Source: Phenylobacterium sp. Root1290
GTDB lineage: Bacteria; Pseudomonadota; Alphaproteobacteria; Caulobacterales; Caulobacteraceae
Reading direction: 5' to 3'
Assembly (NCBI RefSeq): GCF_001425305.1
Contig: NZ_LMEE01000003.1
Location: 649,634 to 713,633 of the forward strand
Length of the DNA stretch: 64,000 bases
This document shows, in pieces, positions 17,671 to 26,180 of the stretch (position 1 is its first letter; each line of letters starts with the position of its first letter). A model generated the notes under the pieces. The model was not told the origin of the DNA. It did not search any database and saw nothing but the letters and a program-made list of their open reading frames with translations. A program made the position numbers and the translations under genes.

Positions 17671-19158
17671 CTAGGCGCCGGCGGCGGCCTCGGCTTCGGT
17701 CTTGGCCAGGGCGTCGGCCATGTCCTTGGGCAGGGTGATGGCGGCGAGCAGGTAGTGCAGGCCGGCCCAGGCGTAGATCAGCAGGTTCCAGACGATGCCT
17801 TCGCGCGTGCCCTGGGCGACGGCTGCCTTGCAGGCCGCGTCGATGGCCGCGCCGGCGCCTTCCTTGCCGACGCCGCCCGGGCAGAGTTCGAAGAAGGGAC
17901 CCAGGTCCTTGGCGGCGAACTGGGCCTGGCTGAGCGTGTCGATGACCCAGCCGCAGAAGGGCGGGCCAAAGCCCAGGGCGATCAGGTTCAGCACGAAGAA
18001 CAGCAGGGCGGTCGCCGTGGCGCGCATGCGCAGGGAGACAGCGTTCTGGATCACGCCGAAGGTCGGGCCGAGATAGGTGTAGTGGAAGATGCCCGGGATC
18101 AGCAGCAGCGCGGCGGCGATCTTCCAGTCGTCGCGGGTGTAGACGAGAATGTAGAGCGGGCAGGCGATCAGCAGGCCGATGGCCGGGACCAGGGCGTACC
18201 AGCGGCCCGACCGCCGCGCCGCGTAGTCGGTGAGGAAGCCGCCCAGCAGCGTGCCGATGCCTGAGGCGACGCCGCCGATGACCCCGAAGATCAGTCCGAC
18301 CGTAGCGAGGTCGAGGCCGAACATGCGGATGAAGTACGGCGCCGAGTACTGGCCGGTGCCATAGCCGGCGAAGGAGGCGAGCGTGATGCCCGCCACCATG
18401 TGGAAGAAGCCCCACTTGCCGAAGATCCGCTTGGCCACCGCCATGATCGAGGGCGGCTTGGCGTGGACGGCGGGGGCGGTCTCGTCGCCTTCCAGCACCG
18501 GGGCGTCGGCCGCCTGTTGGGCGACGAGGCGGTCGGAGTAGCCGCGCGGCGGCTCCTTGACGAAGATCTTCAGCAGGATCGCGACGATGATGCCGGGCAG
18601 CCCGACCAGGAAGAAGGCCATGCGCCAGTCGAGGTTCTGGGCGATCCAGCCGCCGGCGACCGCCCCGAACATGGTGCCGAGCGGAATGCCGAACGAATAG
18701 ATCGACAGCGCCGAGGCGCGTTTCTTGGGCTCGAAATAGTCGGAGATCAGCGAGTGGGCGGGCGGGGAGAGGCCTGCCTCGCCGACGCCGACGCCGACGC
18801 GGAACAGCAGCAGCTGGAAGAAGCTGGTGGCCATGCCGCAGAGCGCGGTGAAGCCCGACCACACCACGATGGCGATGGTGATGATGTTGACCCGGCTATG
18901 ACGTTCGGCGAGCCGCGCGATCGGGATGCCGAGGGTCGTGTAGAGCAGGGCGAAGGCCAGGCCCCCCAGCAGGCCCAGCTGGGTGTCGGTCAGCTTCAGG
19001 TCGACTTTGATCGCCTGGCCGATGGTGGAGATGATCGTCCGGTCGATGAAGTTGAAGGTGTAGGCCAGGACCAGAAGCCAGAGGACCGTCTGCTTGTAGC
19101 CCTCGGAGAAAAGCGGCGTGCGCGCAGGCGCCGGGGCGCCCGCATCTGTGGCGGCCAT
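17671..19158 (-). CDS. MFS transporter, spinster-like
   Basis: A 495-residue, 12-segment MFS protein. It has the spinster-type N-terminal motif FNFIDRTIISTIGQAIKVDL, then LTDTQLGLLGGLAFALLYT and IARLAERHSR, followed by GVGVGEAGLSPPAHSLISDY. The central loop is long and hydrophilic. These carriers are abundant in Caulobacterales and Sphingomonadales, mostly with unknown substrates. It is a paralogue of the carrier at 35414-36781. I use ATG 19158 (MAATDAG) rather than the upstream ATG at 19200, because the extra 14 residues are not part of the family. Confidence 0.92.
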   Translation of the reverse strand: MAATDAGAPAPARTPLFSEGYKQTVLWLLVLAYTFNFIDRTIISTIGQAIKVDLKLTDTQLGLLGGLAFALLYTTLGIPIARLAERHSRVNIITIAIVVWSGFTALCGMATSFFQLLLFRVGVGVGEAGLSPPAHSLISDYFEPKKRASALSIYSFGIPLGTMFGAVAGGWIAQNLDWRMAFFLVGLPGIIVAILLKIFVKEPPRGYSDRLVAQQAADAPVLEGDETAPAVHAKPPSIMAVAKRIFGKWGFFHMVAGITLASFAGYGTGQYSAPYFIRMFGLDLATVGLIFGVIGGVASGIGTLLGGFLTDYAARRSGRWYALVPAIGLLIACPLYILVYTRDDWKIAAALLLIPGIFHYTYLGPTFGVIQNAVSLRMRATATALLFFVLNLIALGFGPPFCGWVIDTLSQAQFAAKDLGPFFELCPGGVGKEGAGAAIDAACKAAVAQGTREGIVWNLLIYAWAGLHYLLAAITLPKDMADALAKTEAEAAAGA

Positions 19159-19426
19159 GACTCTGGTTCCCTTCCCCGATTTGTTCGTTGAGGCGAGCAT
19201 GGCCGCAGCCGCGGTGAAGGGGAAGAGCTCATGCGTCGCAGGGGAGGCGCAGGCGCCCCGGCCTTTGCGAAACCCTGGTCGCGGATCAACATATGTTGGG
19301 CGGTTAAGTTACGGAAAATACGTATTATTCTCCCGGAGCGCTTTACGATTTCGTTTACCCTACAGGCGCAACCTTCCAGTTGTGGGGCGGGTGGTTGCTC
19401 GCCGCTGATCTGCGGGGGGCAGAGGG

Positions 19427-20914
19427 ATGATGTTCAAGCGAAAGTCGCGCGCCGACGAGGCGGCGGAGAGTGCGGTGGCCGAGCTCGAGGCGATCATGGG
19501 CGCGGTCCATAAGTCTCAAGCGGTCATCGAGTTCGAGCTGGACGGCACGATCATCAAGGCCAACGAGAATTTCTACGCCGCCATGGGCTACTCGCCCTCG
19601 GAGGTCGTCGGGCGCAAGCACAGCCTGTTCGTGACCCCGGACTACGGCGCCAGCGACGAGTACCGCGACTTCTGGAAGAAACTGAACCGCGGCGAGTTCA
19701 TGTCCGACAAGTTCCACCGCCTGGCCAAGGGCGGTCGGACGATCTGGCTGCAGGCGACCTACAACCCGATGTTCGACAAGTCGGGCAAGCTCTACAAGGT
19801 CATCAAGTTCGCCACCGACATCACCGCCACCGAACTCCAGCATCAGAAGCGGGACGCTGAAAGCGCCGAGGCGCGCGAGCAGCAGGTGTTCGCGGTCGAG
19901 GCCACGGCCAAGGCGTTGGCGCGGCTGGCCAAGGGCGACCTGACCTACCGCATCGTCGAGCATTTTCCGGACGAGTACGAGCGGTTGCAGGCCGACTTCA
20001 ACGCCGCGATCGAACGGCTGCATGACGTGATGACCAGCGTCGCCGTCGCGTCGGGCGCGATCCAGTCGGGGACCGGCGAGATCACCTCGGCAGCCGACGA
20101 CCTGTCGCGGCGGACCGAGCGGCAGGCGGCCAACCTCGAGGAGACCGCCGCGGCGCTGGACGAAATCACCGCCACGGTGCGCAAGACCGCCGAGGGCGCC
20201 AAGGAAGCCCAGGGCGTCGTCAGCGCCGCCCGCGGCGACGCCGAGGCGTCGGGCGCGGTGGTGTCCGATGCGATCGCGGCGATGGGCAAGATCGAGGCGT
20301 CGGCCACCCAGATCAGCCAGATCGTCGGGGTGATCGACGAGATCGCCTTCCAGACCAACCTGCTGGCCCTGAACGCAGGCGTCGAAGCCGCCCGCGCCGG
20401 GGAGGCCGGCCGTGGCTTCGCGGTCGTCGCCTCCGAAGTGCGGGCCCTGGCTCAGCGCTCGGCCGAAGCGGCCAAGGAGATCAAGGCGCTGATCACTGCG
20501 TCGACAGCGCAGGTCAGCTCGGGCGTCGATCTGGTCGGCAAGACCGGCGAGGCGCTGCGGCGGATCGTGGGCGAGGTCGCCAAGATCACCGACCTGGTCA
20601 CCGAGATCGCGGCGTCGGCCCAGGAGCAGGCTGTCGGCCTGGCCCAGGTCAACACGGCCATCAACGACATGGACCAGATGACCCAGCAGAACGCGGCCAT
20701 GGTCGAGGAATCGACGGCGGCGAGCCATGCCCTGGCGCAGCAGGCCACGGAGCTGGACGGCGCGATGGCCCAGTTCGCGCTGGGACAGCAGCGGGCGGTC
20801 CCCGAGCCGCAACGCCGTCCCACAGCGGTTCCCATGCGGATCGCGGCCTCCGGCGCCGCGACGGCCCGCAAGCTGGAGCCGGCGCCCGACGCCGACCGCT
20901 GGGAGGAGTTCTAG
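19427..20914 (+). CDS. soluble PAS-domain methyl-accepting chemotaxis protein
   Basis: A 495-residue chemoreceptor without membrane segments. A PAS domain (about residues 20-135, with [20 protein letters not shown] and [14 protein letters not shown]) is followed by a HAMP-like stretch ([10 protein letters not shown], about 168) and a long coiled-coil signalling domain whose hairpin tip reads [24 protein letters not shown]. The C-terminus ends in DRWEEF, a pentapeptide-like tail that binds CheR/CheB in other receptors. It is likely a cytoplasmic redox or energy sensor like BdlA or Aer. No che genes are adjacent. Its TAG overlaps the convergent DUF1801 stop in CTAG. Confidence 0.94.
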   Translation: MMFKRKSRADEAAESAVAELEAIMGAVHKSQAVIEFELDGTIIKANENFYAAMGYSPSEVVGRKHSLFVTPDYGASDEYRDFWKKLNRGEFMSDKFHRLAKGGRTIWLQATYNPMFDKSGKLYKVIKFATDITATELQHQKRDAESAEAREQQVFAVEATAKALARLAKGDLTYRIVEHFPDEYERLQADFNAAIERLHDVMTSVAVASGAIQSGTGEITSAADDLSRRTERQAANLEETAAALDEITATVRKTAEGAKEAQGVVSAARGDAEASGAVVSDAIAAMGKIEASATQISQIVGVIDEIAFQTNLLALNAGVEAARAGEAGRGFAVVASEVRALAQRSAEAAKEIKALITASTAQVSSGVDLVGKTGEALRRIVGEVAKITDLVTEIAASAQEQAVGLAQVNTAINDMDQMTQQNAAMVEESTAASHALAQQATELDGAMAQFALGQQRAVPEPQRRPTAVPMRIAASGAATARKLEPAPDADRWEEF

Positions 20915-21291
20915 GACGTCGCGGCTTTAGCCTTCATTGGGTCGCCGTGCTCGGCGTTGAGCGCGGCGCCTTTGTCGATCAGGCCGCGGATCTCGCCGGC
21001 GCCGACCTGACCTGGGCCAGTGAGCTTGATGGTCGCCATCTGGAAGCCGCCGCTGGGCTCGAGCCGCGGGTCGGCGGCGGTCATCTGGGCGCCGCGCCAG
21101 AAGGCGAGGTTCATGTGCGTCTTGAAGCCCTTCATCAGGCAGACCGCGCCGTGCGGTGAAGACCACATCGGATGGCCCCACTTGAACTCCTCGGCGAGGC
21201 CGGCGGCGAGGGCTTCGGCGCGGACCAGCTTCAGGGCGTCCTGTTGCCAGTCGGGCAGGGTGGCGAGGTAGGCGTCGACCTTGTCGGACAT
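20911..21291 (-). CDS. DUF1801 domain-containing protein
   Basis: A 126-residue small protein of the DUF1801 (YdhG-like) family. It has [24 protein letters not shown] at the start, the family core [32 protein letters not shown], and [18 protein letters not shown]. The biochemical function of the family is not settled. It is the last gene of a six-gene minus-strand run headed by the YCII/ECF42 pair, 13 bp after DoxX, so it is inferred to belong to that sigma-factor regulon. Confidence 0.88.
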   Translation of the reverse strand: MSDKVDAYLATLPDWQQDALKLVRAEALAAGLAEEFKWGHPMWSSPHGAVCLMKGFKTHMNLAFWRGAQMTAADPRLEPSGGFQMATIKLTGPGQVGAGEIRGLIDKGAALNAEHGDPMKAKAATS

Positions 21292-21304
21292 TGATGGCTC
21301 CTGA

Positions 21305-21718
21305 TCAGAGACGAACGGGGAAGAGGGCGCGCAGGCGGGCGTCGCGCAGCCAGAGGCCGCCCCACAGCGCCGCGCCGAGATAGACGCCGAACAGGACGTG
21401 GCTGAACAGCGGATCGCCGACCCGCATGTGGGTGGCGATCGCGCCGCCCATCACGCCGGTGAACAGCACCGCGCCGAGCACCGAGGTGCGGGGGTTGAGG
21501 TAGAGCGCCAGGCAGATCAGCTCGATCACGCCGATGGTGCGGCCGAGCTCCGGCGGGTAGCCGAGCTGGACCAGGGTGTCGCGGACGACCTGGAGGTCGA
21601 TCAGCTTGATGGCGATGTCGAAGGTCATGAAGAGGGTGGCTAGGCCGGTGAGGATCCAGCCGGCCCAGGCCATGGCTTTAGGCGTGCGAACGGGCGCCGC
21701 CGCGTCGAGGGAGGTCAT
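21305..21718 (-). CDS. DoxX-like family membrane protein
   Basis: A 137-residue protein with four predicted membrane segments of the DoxX-like type. Landmarks are AGWILTGLATLFMTFDIAIKL, LVQLGYPPELGRTIGVIELICLALYL, and LFGVYLGAALWGGLWLRD near the end. The LGYP..LG..IG..E pattern is diagnostic. A role in redox or sulphur metabolism is suggested for some relatives but not for this branch. It sits between the SRPBCC and DUF1801 genes in the ECF42 operon. Confidence 0.88.
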   Translation of the reverse strand: MTSLDAAAPVRTPKAMAWAGWILTGLATLFMTFDIAIKLIDLQVVRDTLVQLGYPPELGRTIGVIELICLALYLNPRTSVLGAVLFTGVMGGAIATHMRVGDPLFSHVLFGVYLGAALWGGLWLRDARLRALFPVRL

Positions 21719-21742
21719 CGGAGTGTTCCTTTGGGAGGCGGC

Positions 21743-22273
21743 TTAGCCTTGTCGCTCGGCGACCGCCTTGAGGTTGGCGAGGCCCTGCTCGAACTGCGGG
21801 CCGACCATCTTTTCCATGGGGTAGAAGATGCTGATCAATTTGGGGACGAAGCCGCTGTGGCCCGACATCGCCCAGGTGACCTTGGCGCCGTCGCCTTCAG
21901 GCTCGATCGTGAACTCGGCCCTGTTGTGGGCCTGGAACGGCTTGAGGAAGTCCAGGTTGATCAGCACCCGCGAGGGTTTCTCGGCTTCGGTGATCGCCAT
22001 GCGCCCGACGCCCGACTTCTTGCCCTCCCAGCCGTAGAGCGCCCCGACCCCGCGTTCGGCGCCGCCGTATTCGCGCTTCAGATCGGCGTCGATGTTTTCG
22101 AACGGCGACCAGGCGGTCCAACGGTGGAAGTCCTCGATGAGGTCGTAGAGCGTTTCCGGCTTGGCGCGGACGGTTGTCGAGCGCTCGATCCGGAAATCGC
22201 TGGGGTGGTTGGCGGCGTAGGCGACCAGGCCCAGCACCGCGATGATCAGCAGTCCGACGAGCGTCGTGAGCAT
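21743..22273 (-). CDS. SRPBCC-family protein with N-terminal membrane anchor
   Basis: A 176-residue protein: an N-terminal hydrophobic helix (MLTTLVGLLIIAVLGLVAYA), then a polyketide cyclase/START-like domain beginning FRIERSTTVRAKPETLYDLIEDFHRW. Further landmarks are WSPFENIDADLKREYGG, FKPFQAHNRAEFTIEP and a C-terminal helix MEKMVGPQFEQGLANLKAVAE that closes the ligand cavity. The ligand is unknown. The ATG at 22273 is chosen; a longer frame runs through the upstream gene. It follows the VOC gene by 17 bp in the ECF42 operon. Confidence 0.88.
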   Translation of the reverse strand: MLTTLVGLLIIAVLGLVAYAANHPSDFRIERSTTVRAKPETLYDLIEDFHRWTAWSPFENIDADLKREYGGAERGVGALYGWEGKKSGVGRMAITEAEKPSRVLINLDFLKPFQAHNRAEFTIEPEGDGAKVTWAMSGHSGFVPKLISIFYPMEKMVGPQFEQGLANLKAVAERQG

Positions 22274-22290
22274 GGCGTATCCTTTGTGCC

Positions 22291-22740
22291 TCAGGCGGTC
22301 TTGGTTTGGCCGAGCGCCCAGTGGACGCCGTAAGGGTCGAGCAGACGCGCGTAGCGGTCGCCCCAGAACATGTCCTCGATCGGCTGGAGGACCTGGACGC
22401 CGGCCTCGACCGCCCGGTTGAACCACGCGTCGATGTCGTCGACCTGCAGGTGCATGGTGAACGAGGCCGACGGCTGATGCTCGAAGCCGTGCCCCATCTC
22501 CGGGAAGCAGTCGCAGATCATCAGGTTGCCGCCGTTGATCACCAGCGCGCAGTGCATCAGCCGTTTGCCGTCGTCGGCGGGCAAGCGGAACGTCTCCCGC
22601 GCGCCGAAGGCCTTTTGATAGAACGTCGAGGCCTCGCTGGCGCCGACGACGTTCAGGTGCGGGGTGACCCCGATCATCGGCGGGGCGTCGATTTTGGCAA
22701 GTTCGCCGGCGGTGGTTTCCACGGTCGCGGAGACGGACAT
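22291..22740 (-). CDS. VOC-family (PhnB-like) protein
   Basis: A 149-residue vicinal-oxygen-chelate protein with two beta-alpha-beta-beta-beta halves. Landmarks are GVTPHLNVVGASEASTFYQKAFGA, LMHCALVINGGNLMICD, SFTMHLQVDDIDAWFNRAVEAG and FWGDRYARLLDPYGVHWAL. This matches the PhnB/3-demethylubiquinone-like subgroup, where metal ligands are often His/Glu. The reaction is not identified. It is co-directional with its neighbours in the ECF42 operon. Confidence 0.9.
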   Translation of the reverse strand: MSVSATVETTAGELAKIDAPPMIGVTPHLNVVGASEASTFYQKAFGARETFRLPADDGKRLMHCALVINGGNLMICDCFPEMGHGFEHQPSASFTMHLQVDDIDAWFNRAVEAGVQVLQPIEDMFWGDRYARLLDPYGVHWALGQTKTA

Positions 22741-22834
22741 GACGTCTATCCTTCCTGGTTGGCCCGTTGAGGGGCGTCTGATCCAAGGACGAACGACGTT
22801 AGCTCGTTCCGACAGCGAGGCTGCAAAAAAGTGT

Positions 22835-24085
22835 TCAGCCGGTCTCGCCTGCCAGGCTGTCGAGGTGCTGGCGGATGTGGGCCGCCTCGGGTGCGCTGTT
22901 GGCCAGGGCGATGGCGCGGTCGAAGGCGACGCGCGCCTCCGCCTGGCGGCCGAGCTGCTTGAGGAAGCTGCCGCGCGCGCCGTGGAAGTAGAAGTAGCTG
23001 GCCAGCTGGTCGGCGAGCGGCTCGATCATCGCCAGCGCCGCCTCGGGCCCCTGCGTCTTCGAGATCGCCACCGAGCGGTTGAGGGTGATCACCGGCGAGG
23101 GGTTCATATGTTCGAGCGCGGCGTAGAGAAGGTCGATCTGGCGCCAGTCGGTGTCGGCGGCCTGCGCGGCGCGGGCGTGCAGCGCGGCGATGGCGGCCTG
23201 GATCTGGTAGGGGCCGGGGGCGGCGTGGCGCAGGGCCTTGTCGACCAGGGCGAGCCCTTCGGCGATCATCGGCCGGTTCCAGAGGCCGCGGTCCTGGTCG
23301 TCGAGCAGCACGATCTGGCCGGCTGAGTCGAAGCGCGCGGCGGCGCGCGAGTGCTGCAGAAGCATCAGGGCGGTGAGGCCCATGATCTCCGGCTCGGTCT
23401 GGAACAGCCGCAGCAGCAGGCGGGCGAGGCGGATGGCCTCCTCGGCGAACGGCGCGCGGGCGTCGGCCTCGGCGACGGTGGAGGAATAGCCCTCGTTGAA
23501 GATCAGGTAGATGACCGCGGCGACCGCGGCCAGGCGATCGGCGCGCTCGGCGGGACCGGGTGCTTCGAAGGCGACATTGGCCTGGCCGATCTTGGCCTTG
23601 GCGCGGGTGATGCGCTGCTCCATCGCCGCGTCGCTGACCAGGAAGGCGCGGGCGATCTGCTTGACAGAGAGGCCGCTGACGATGCGCAGGGCGACGGCCA
23701 CCTGCTGCACCGCCGGCAGATCCGGGTGGCAGCAGATGAACAGCAGCCGAAGGATGTCGTCGCGATAGTCCGAGCCGTCGAGACGCTCGGCGAGCGGCGC
23801 CTCGACGTCGTCGAGATCGGAGAGAACGTCCTCGGAGGGCAGGGCCTGGAGGCGCGAGCGCTTGCGCGTGGCGTCGATGCCGCTGTTGCGCCCGACCAGG
23901 ATCAGCCAGGCGGCCGGATCACGCGGCGGGCCCTTCTCCGGCCAGGACTTCAGGGCGCGCAGGCAGGCGTCCTGAAACGCCTCCTCGGCCAGGTCGAGGT
24001 CGCGGAAGTAGCGCAGCAACGCGCTGACCGCCTGCGGACGGGCGGAGGTCAGGGCGGCGTCGATCCAGGCGGGGTCGGTGGTCAC
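22835..24085 (-). CDS. ECF42-group RNA polymerase sigma factor with C-terminal TPR-like region
   Basis: A 416-residue sigma factor. Residues 15-80 form region 2 (RYFRDLDLAEEAFQDACLRALKSWP) and about 105-165 form region 4 (QQVAVALRIVSGLSVKQIARAFLVSDAAMEQRITRAK). The long C-terminal extension (about 170-416) includes a YLIFNEGYSS segment, the signature of this group, and helical repeat-like sequence ending in RQAEARVAFDRAIALANSAPE. ECF42 factors have no anti-sigma partner; the extension controls activity. The ATG overlaps the YCII stop (ATGA, 24082-24085). Confidence 0.93.
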   Translation of the reverse strand: MTTDPAWIDAALTSARPQAVSALLRYFRDLDLAEEAFQDACLRALKSWPEKGPPRDPAAWLILVGRNSGIDATRKRSRLQALPSEDVLSDLDDVEAPLAERLDGSDYRDDILRLLFICCHPDLPAVQQVAVALRIVSGLSVKQIARAFLVSDAAMEQRITRAKAKIGQANVAFEAPGPAERADRLAAVAAVIYLIFNEGYSSTVAEADARAPFAEEAIRLARLLLRLFQTEPEIMGLTALMLLQHSRAAARFDSAGQIVLLDDQDRGLWNRPMIAEGLALVDKALRHAAPGPYQIQAAIAALHARAAQAADTDWRQIDLLYAALEHMNPSPVITLNRSVAISKTQGPEAALAMIEPLADQLASYFYFHGARGSFLKQLGRQAEARVAFDRAIALANSAPEAAHIRQHLDSLAGETG

Positions 24086-24447
24086 GTCATCTCAATTCCG
24101 GGCAGGAAGAGGGCGATCGGGCGCAGTTCATAGGCGCCGCCCGGATTGGCCACGGCCAGGTCCCGGGCGATCTGCAGGCCGTCCTCTAGGGTTTCGACGT
24201 CGACGATGTAGAAGCCGAGCAACTGTTCCTTGGTCTCGGCGAACGGGCCGTCGACCACCAGGTTCTGCGATTTGCGCAGGGTGGTGGCCGAAGTGGTCGG
24301 CAGCAGCCGGATGGCCGGGCCGAGCTTGCCCTCCTGGCGGAGGCGCTCCTGCACGACTTCGAGCCGTTCCATGACCGCGTCGTCCTCTTCCTTGGTCCAG
24401 GCGGAGGTCACGGCTTCGTCGTTGTAGCAAAGGATCGCGTAGCGCAT
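24082..24447 (-). CDS. YCII-related (DGPF) protein, ECF42 partner
   Basis: A 121-residue YciI-like protein carrying the DGPF motif (VVDGPFAETKEQLLGFYIVD) that defines the usual companions of ECF42 sigma factors. It opens with MRYAILCYNDEAV and ends with VEVRPIA-type text (here YELRPIALF). The family has a ferredoxin-like fold with possible enzymatic activity; its role with the sigma factor is unresolved. It is the first gene of the six-gene operon and is coupled to the sigma gene by a 4 bp overlap. Confidence 0.92.
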   Translation of the reverse strand: MRYAILCYNDEAVTSAWTKEEDDAVMERLEVVQERLRQEGKLGPAIRLLPTTSATTLRKSQNLVVDGPFAETKEQLLGFYIVDVETLEDGLQIARDLAVANPGGAYELRPIALFLPGIEMT

Positions 24448-24470
24448 CGGTCTGTTCCGTTCTCCCTAAG

Positions 24471-24497
24471 GACGGGCGAGGTCGCCCGGTCCCGACA
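24471..24497 (-). promoter_or_regulatory. candidate ECF-type promoter with inverted repeat
   Basis: Reading the minus strand upstream of the YCII gene, TGTCGG is followed 17 bases later by CGTC, an ECF-like -35/-10 pair. Within the spacer and -10 lies a perfect seven-base inverted repeat (CGGGCGA-GG-TCGCCCG, 24473-24488). Autoregulation by the ECF42 factor is inferred, not shown. Confidence 0.35.
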
Positions 24498-24682
24498 TGC
24501 GGATATATAAAACCACTGGTGAACGCCGCGACGGGTTAGTCGACCGTGCGTCGTATTTCGTCGCGGGCAGCGCGGCCTGGTCGGTTTTCGGCGCAGCTGC
24601 GCTGACGGCGCGTGGCCGGTTCACCAAGAGAAGCTCCCGAAAGGCGCCGCGCCTCCCCGCGGCAAGTCACGGAGGGCTACCC

Positions 24683-25336
24683 ATGAAGAAAAGCGTACTG
24701 CTGGCGGCGCTGGCCGCGAGCGCCATGATGGCGGGAAGCGCTCAGGCGGCGACGATCTATTCCCAGAACTTCGCGGGCGGCCTGGGCGCCAACGAGAGCG
24801 TCGGCGGCAAGTTCAGCGTCGGCGGCGGGACGGTCGGCCACCAGGCCAGCGCCTACACCAACAACGAGTACTCGTTCTATCAGCTGCGGCTGGATCTGAC
24901 CCAGGCGACGGACGCTCTGCTCGCCTTCGACTACGACATCGTCAGCGAGTACGGCTACGACGCGTTCAACCTGGCGTTCTCGACCACCGGCGTGTTCGGG
25001 CCGGGCGCGATGCTGACCCCGGTGTCGACAGACCAGTTCTACACGCTTTCGGGCCGCGCGGCGACGCAGCTGGGCGGCAAGGGCTTTTCCGGCGACCAGT
25101 CCGGCCGGGCGGTGTTCGACCTGAGCGCGCTGGCCGGCCAGGTGGTCGACATCCGCTTCCAGTTCGCCAGCGACTACGCCGCGATCGGCAGGGGCGTGAC
25201 GTTCGACAACCTGCTGGTCACCGGGACCTTGCCGAGCGCGGTGCCCGAGCCGGCGACCTGGGCGATGATGATCATGGGGTTCGGCCTGGCCGGGACCGCG
25301 ATCCGCAACCGCCGCCGGACTTTGGCCCTGGCCTAG
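24683..25336 (+). CDS. PEPxxWA-CTERM sorting-domain protein
   Basis: A 217-residue secreted protein. It has a signal peptide (MKKSVLLAALAASAMMAG, cleavage after AQA), a beta-rich body with a jelly-roll-like pattern, and a C-terminal sorting signal: VPEPATWAMMIMGFGLAG (from residue 187) followed by the basic RNRRR. That tripartite end is the PEPxxWA variant processed by exosortases in Caulobacterales and Sphingomonadales. Such proteins are usually surface-associated with exopolysaccharide. No exosortase gene is in the window, but an XrtV accessory protein is encoded at 44598-44843. GGAGGG precedes the ATG. A terminator follows. Confidence 0.92.
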   Translation: MKKSVLLAALAASAMMAGSAQAATIYSQNFAGGLGANESVGGKFSVGGGTVGHQASAYTNNEYSFYQLRLDLTQATDALLAFDYDIVSEYGYDAFNLAFSTTGVFGPGAMLTPVSTDQFYTLSGRAATQLGGKGFSGDQSGRAVFDLSALAGQVVDIRFQFASDYAAIGRGVTFDNLLVTGTLPSAVPEPATWAMMIMGFGLAGTAIRNRRRTLALA

Positions 25337-25382
25337 CCGCAAGGCGGATCAGGGAGCCGCCCCCCAATCGGCTCCCGACGAT

Positions 25383-25416
25383 CGCCGTCCTTCCAGCCAC
25401 GGAAGGGCGGCGTTTT
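25383..25416 (+). terminator. intrinsic terminator after the PEP-CTERM gene
   Basis: A 12-base stem (CGCCGTCCTTCC with GGAAGGGCGGCG, one G-T pair) and TTTT tail. A second eight-base hairpin (GGGAGCCG/CGGCTCCC, 25352-25376) lies just upstream. Confidence 0.8.
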
Positions 25417-25430
25417 CGTTTGCGGGTCGG

Positions 25431-26180
25431 TCAGTCCTGATAGAGGGCGAGACGTTCGGTGACGGCGTTCACGTAGGACGGTCCGACGGCGACGTTCACG
25501 CCGTCCTCCAGCACCAGCGAGATCAGCCCCTTGCCCAGGCGCTTGACCTCCTTGACCTTGGCCGGCCGCACGAACGCCGAGCGATGCACCCGCACCAGTT
25601 CGGACGGCGGCAGCTTGCGCTCCAGCGCCGTCATGGTGGCGCGGTGGATGTGGCTGCGCGTGGCGGTGTGCAGCAGGACGTAGTCCTTGGCCGCCTCGAT
25701 CCAGTCGATCTCGCCAAGCGGCACGCGCACGTAGCCTGTCCGGACCTGGACCCAGAAGCCGTCGGGGTCCTCGTCGGCCGGAGAGGCCGCGGCCTCGTCG
25801 GCGCGGGCGGCGGCGGCGCGCAGGGCCCGGCGGCGGCGGGCGCGCTCGATGGCCTGGCGCAGGCGGTCGAAGCGGACCGGCTTGAGCAGATAGTCCGCGG
25901 CTTCCACCTCGAAAGCGTCGGCGGCGTAGAGCTCGAAGGCGGTGACGAAGACGATCTCCGGACGCTCCTCCGACGGCAGGCCGGCGGCGACGTCGAGGCC
26001 GCTGCGCTCGGGCATCTGGATGTCGAGCAGCACCAGGTCGGGCTTGAGCGCATCGACGGCTTCGGCGGCCTCGCGGCCGTTGCGCGCAGTGCCGACGACC
26101 TCGACATCGGTGATCTGGGTCAGCAGCGCCGTCAGGCGTTCGAGCGCGGCGGGTTCATCGTCAACAAGGAGCAGTCGCAT
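25431..26180 (-). CDS. LytTR-family response regulator
   Basis: A 249-residue response regulator. The receiver (1-115) has the acidic pair DDE near residue 8, phosphoacceptor Asp53 in LVLLDIQMP, VTAFELYAADAFE and lysine in YLLKPV. A linker of Ala/Arg is followed by a LytTR DNA-binding domain (about 145-245) with WIEAAKDYVLLHT, and LVRVHRSAFVRPAKVKEV. Its ATG overlaps the kinase stop by one base (TGATG), so the pair is co-translated. The target genes are unknown. Confidence 0.94.
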   Translation of the reverse strand: MRLLLVDDEPAALERLTALLTQITDVEVVGTARNGREAAEAVDALKPDLVLLDIQMPERSGLDVAAGLPSEERPEIVFVTAFELYAADAFEVEAADYLLKPVRFDRLRQAIERARRRRALRAAAARADEAAASPADEDPDGFWVQVRTGYVRVPLGEIDWIEAAKDYVLLHTATRSHIHRATMTALERKLPPSELVRVHRSAFVRPAKVKEVKRLGKGLISLVLEDGVNVAVGPSYVNAVTERLALYQD

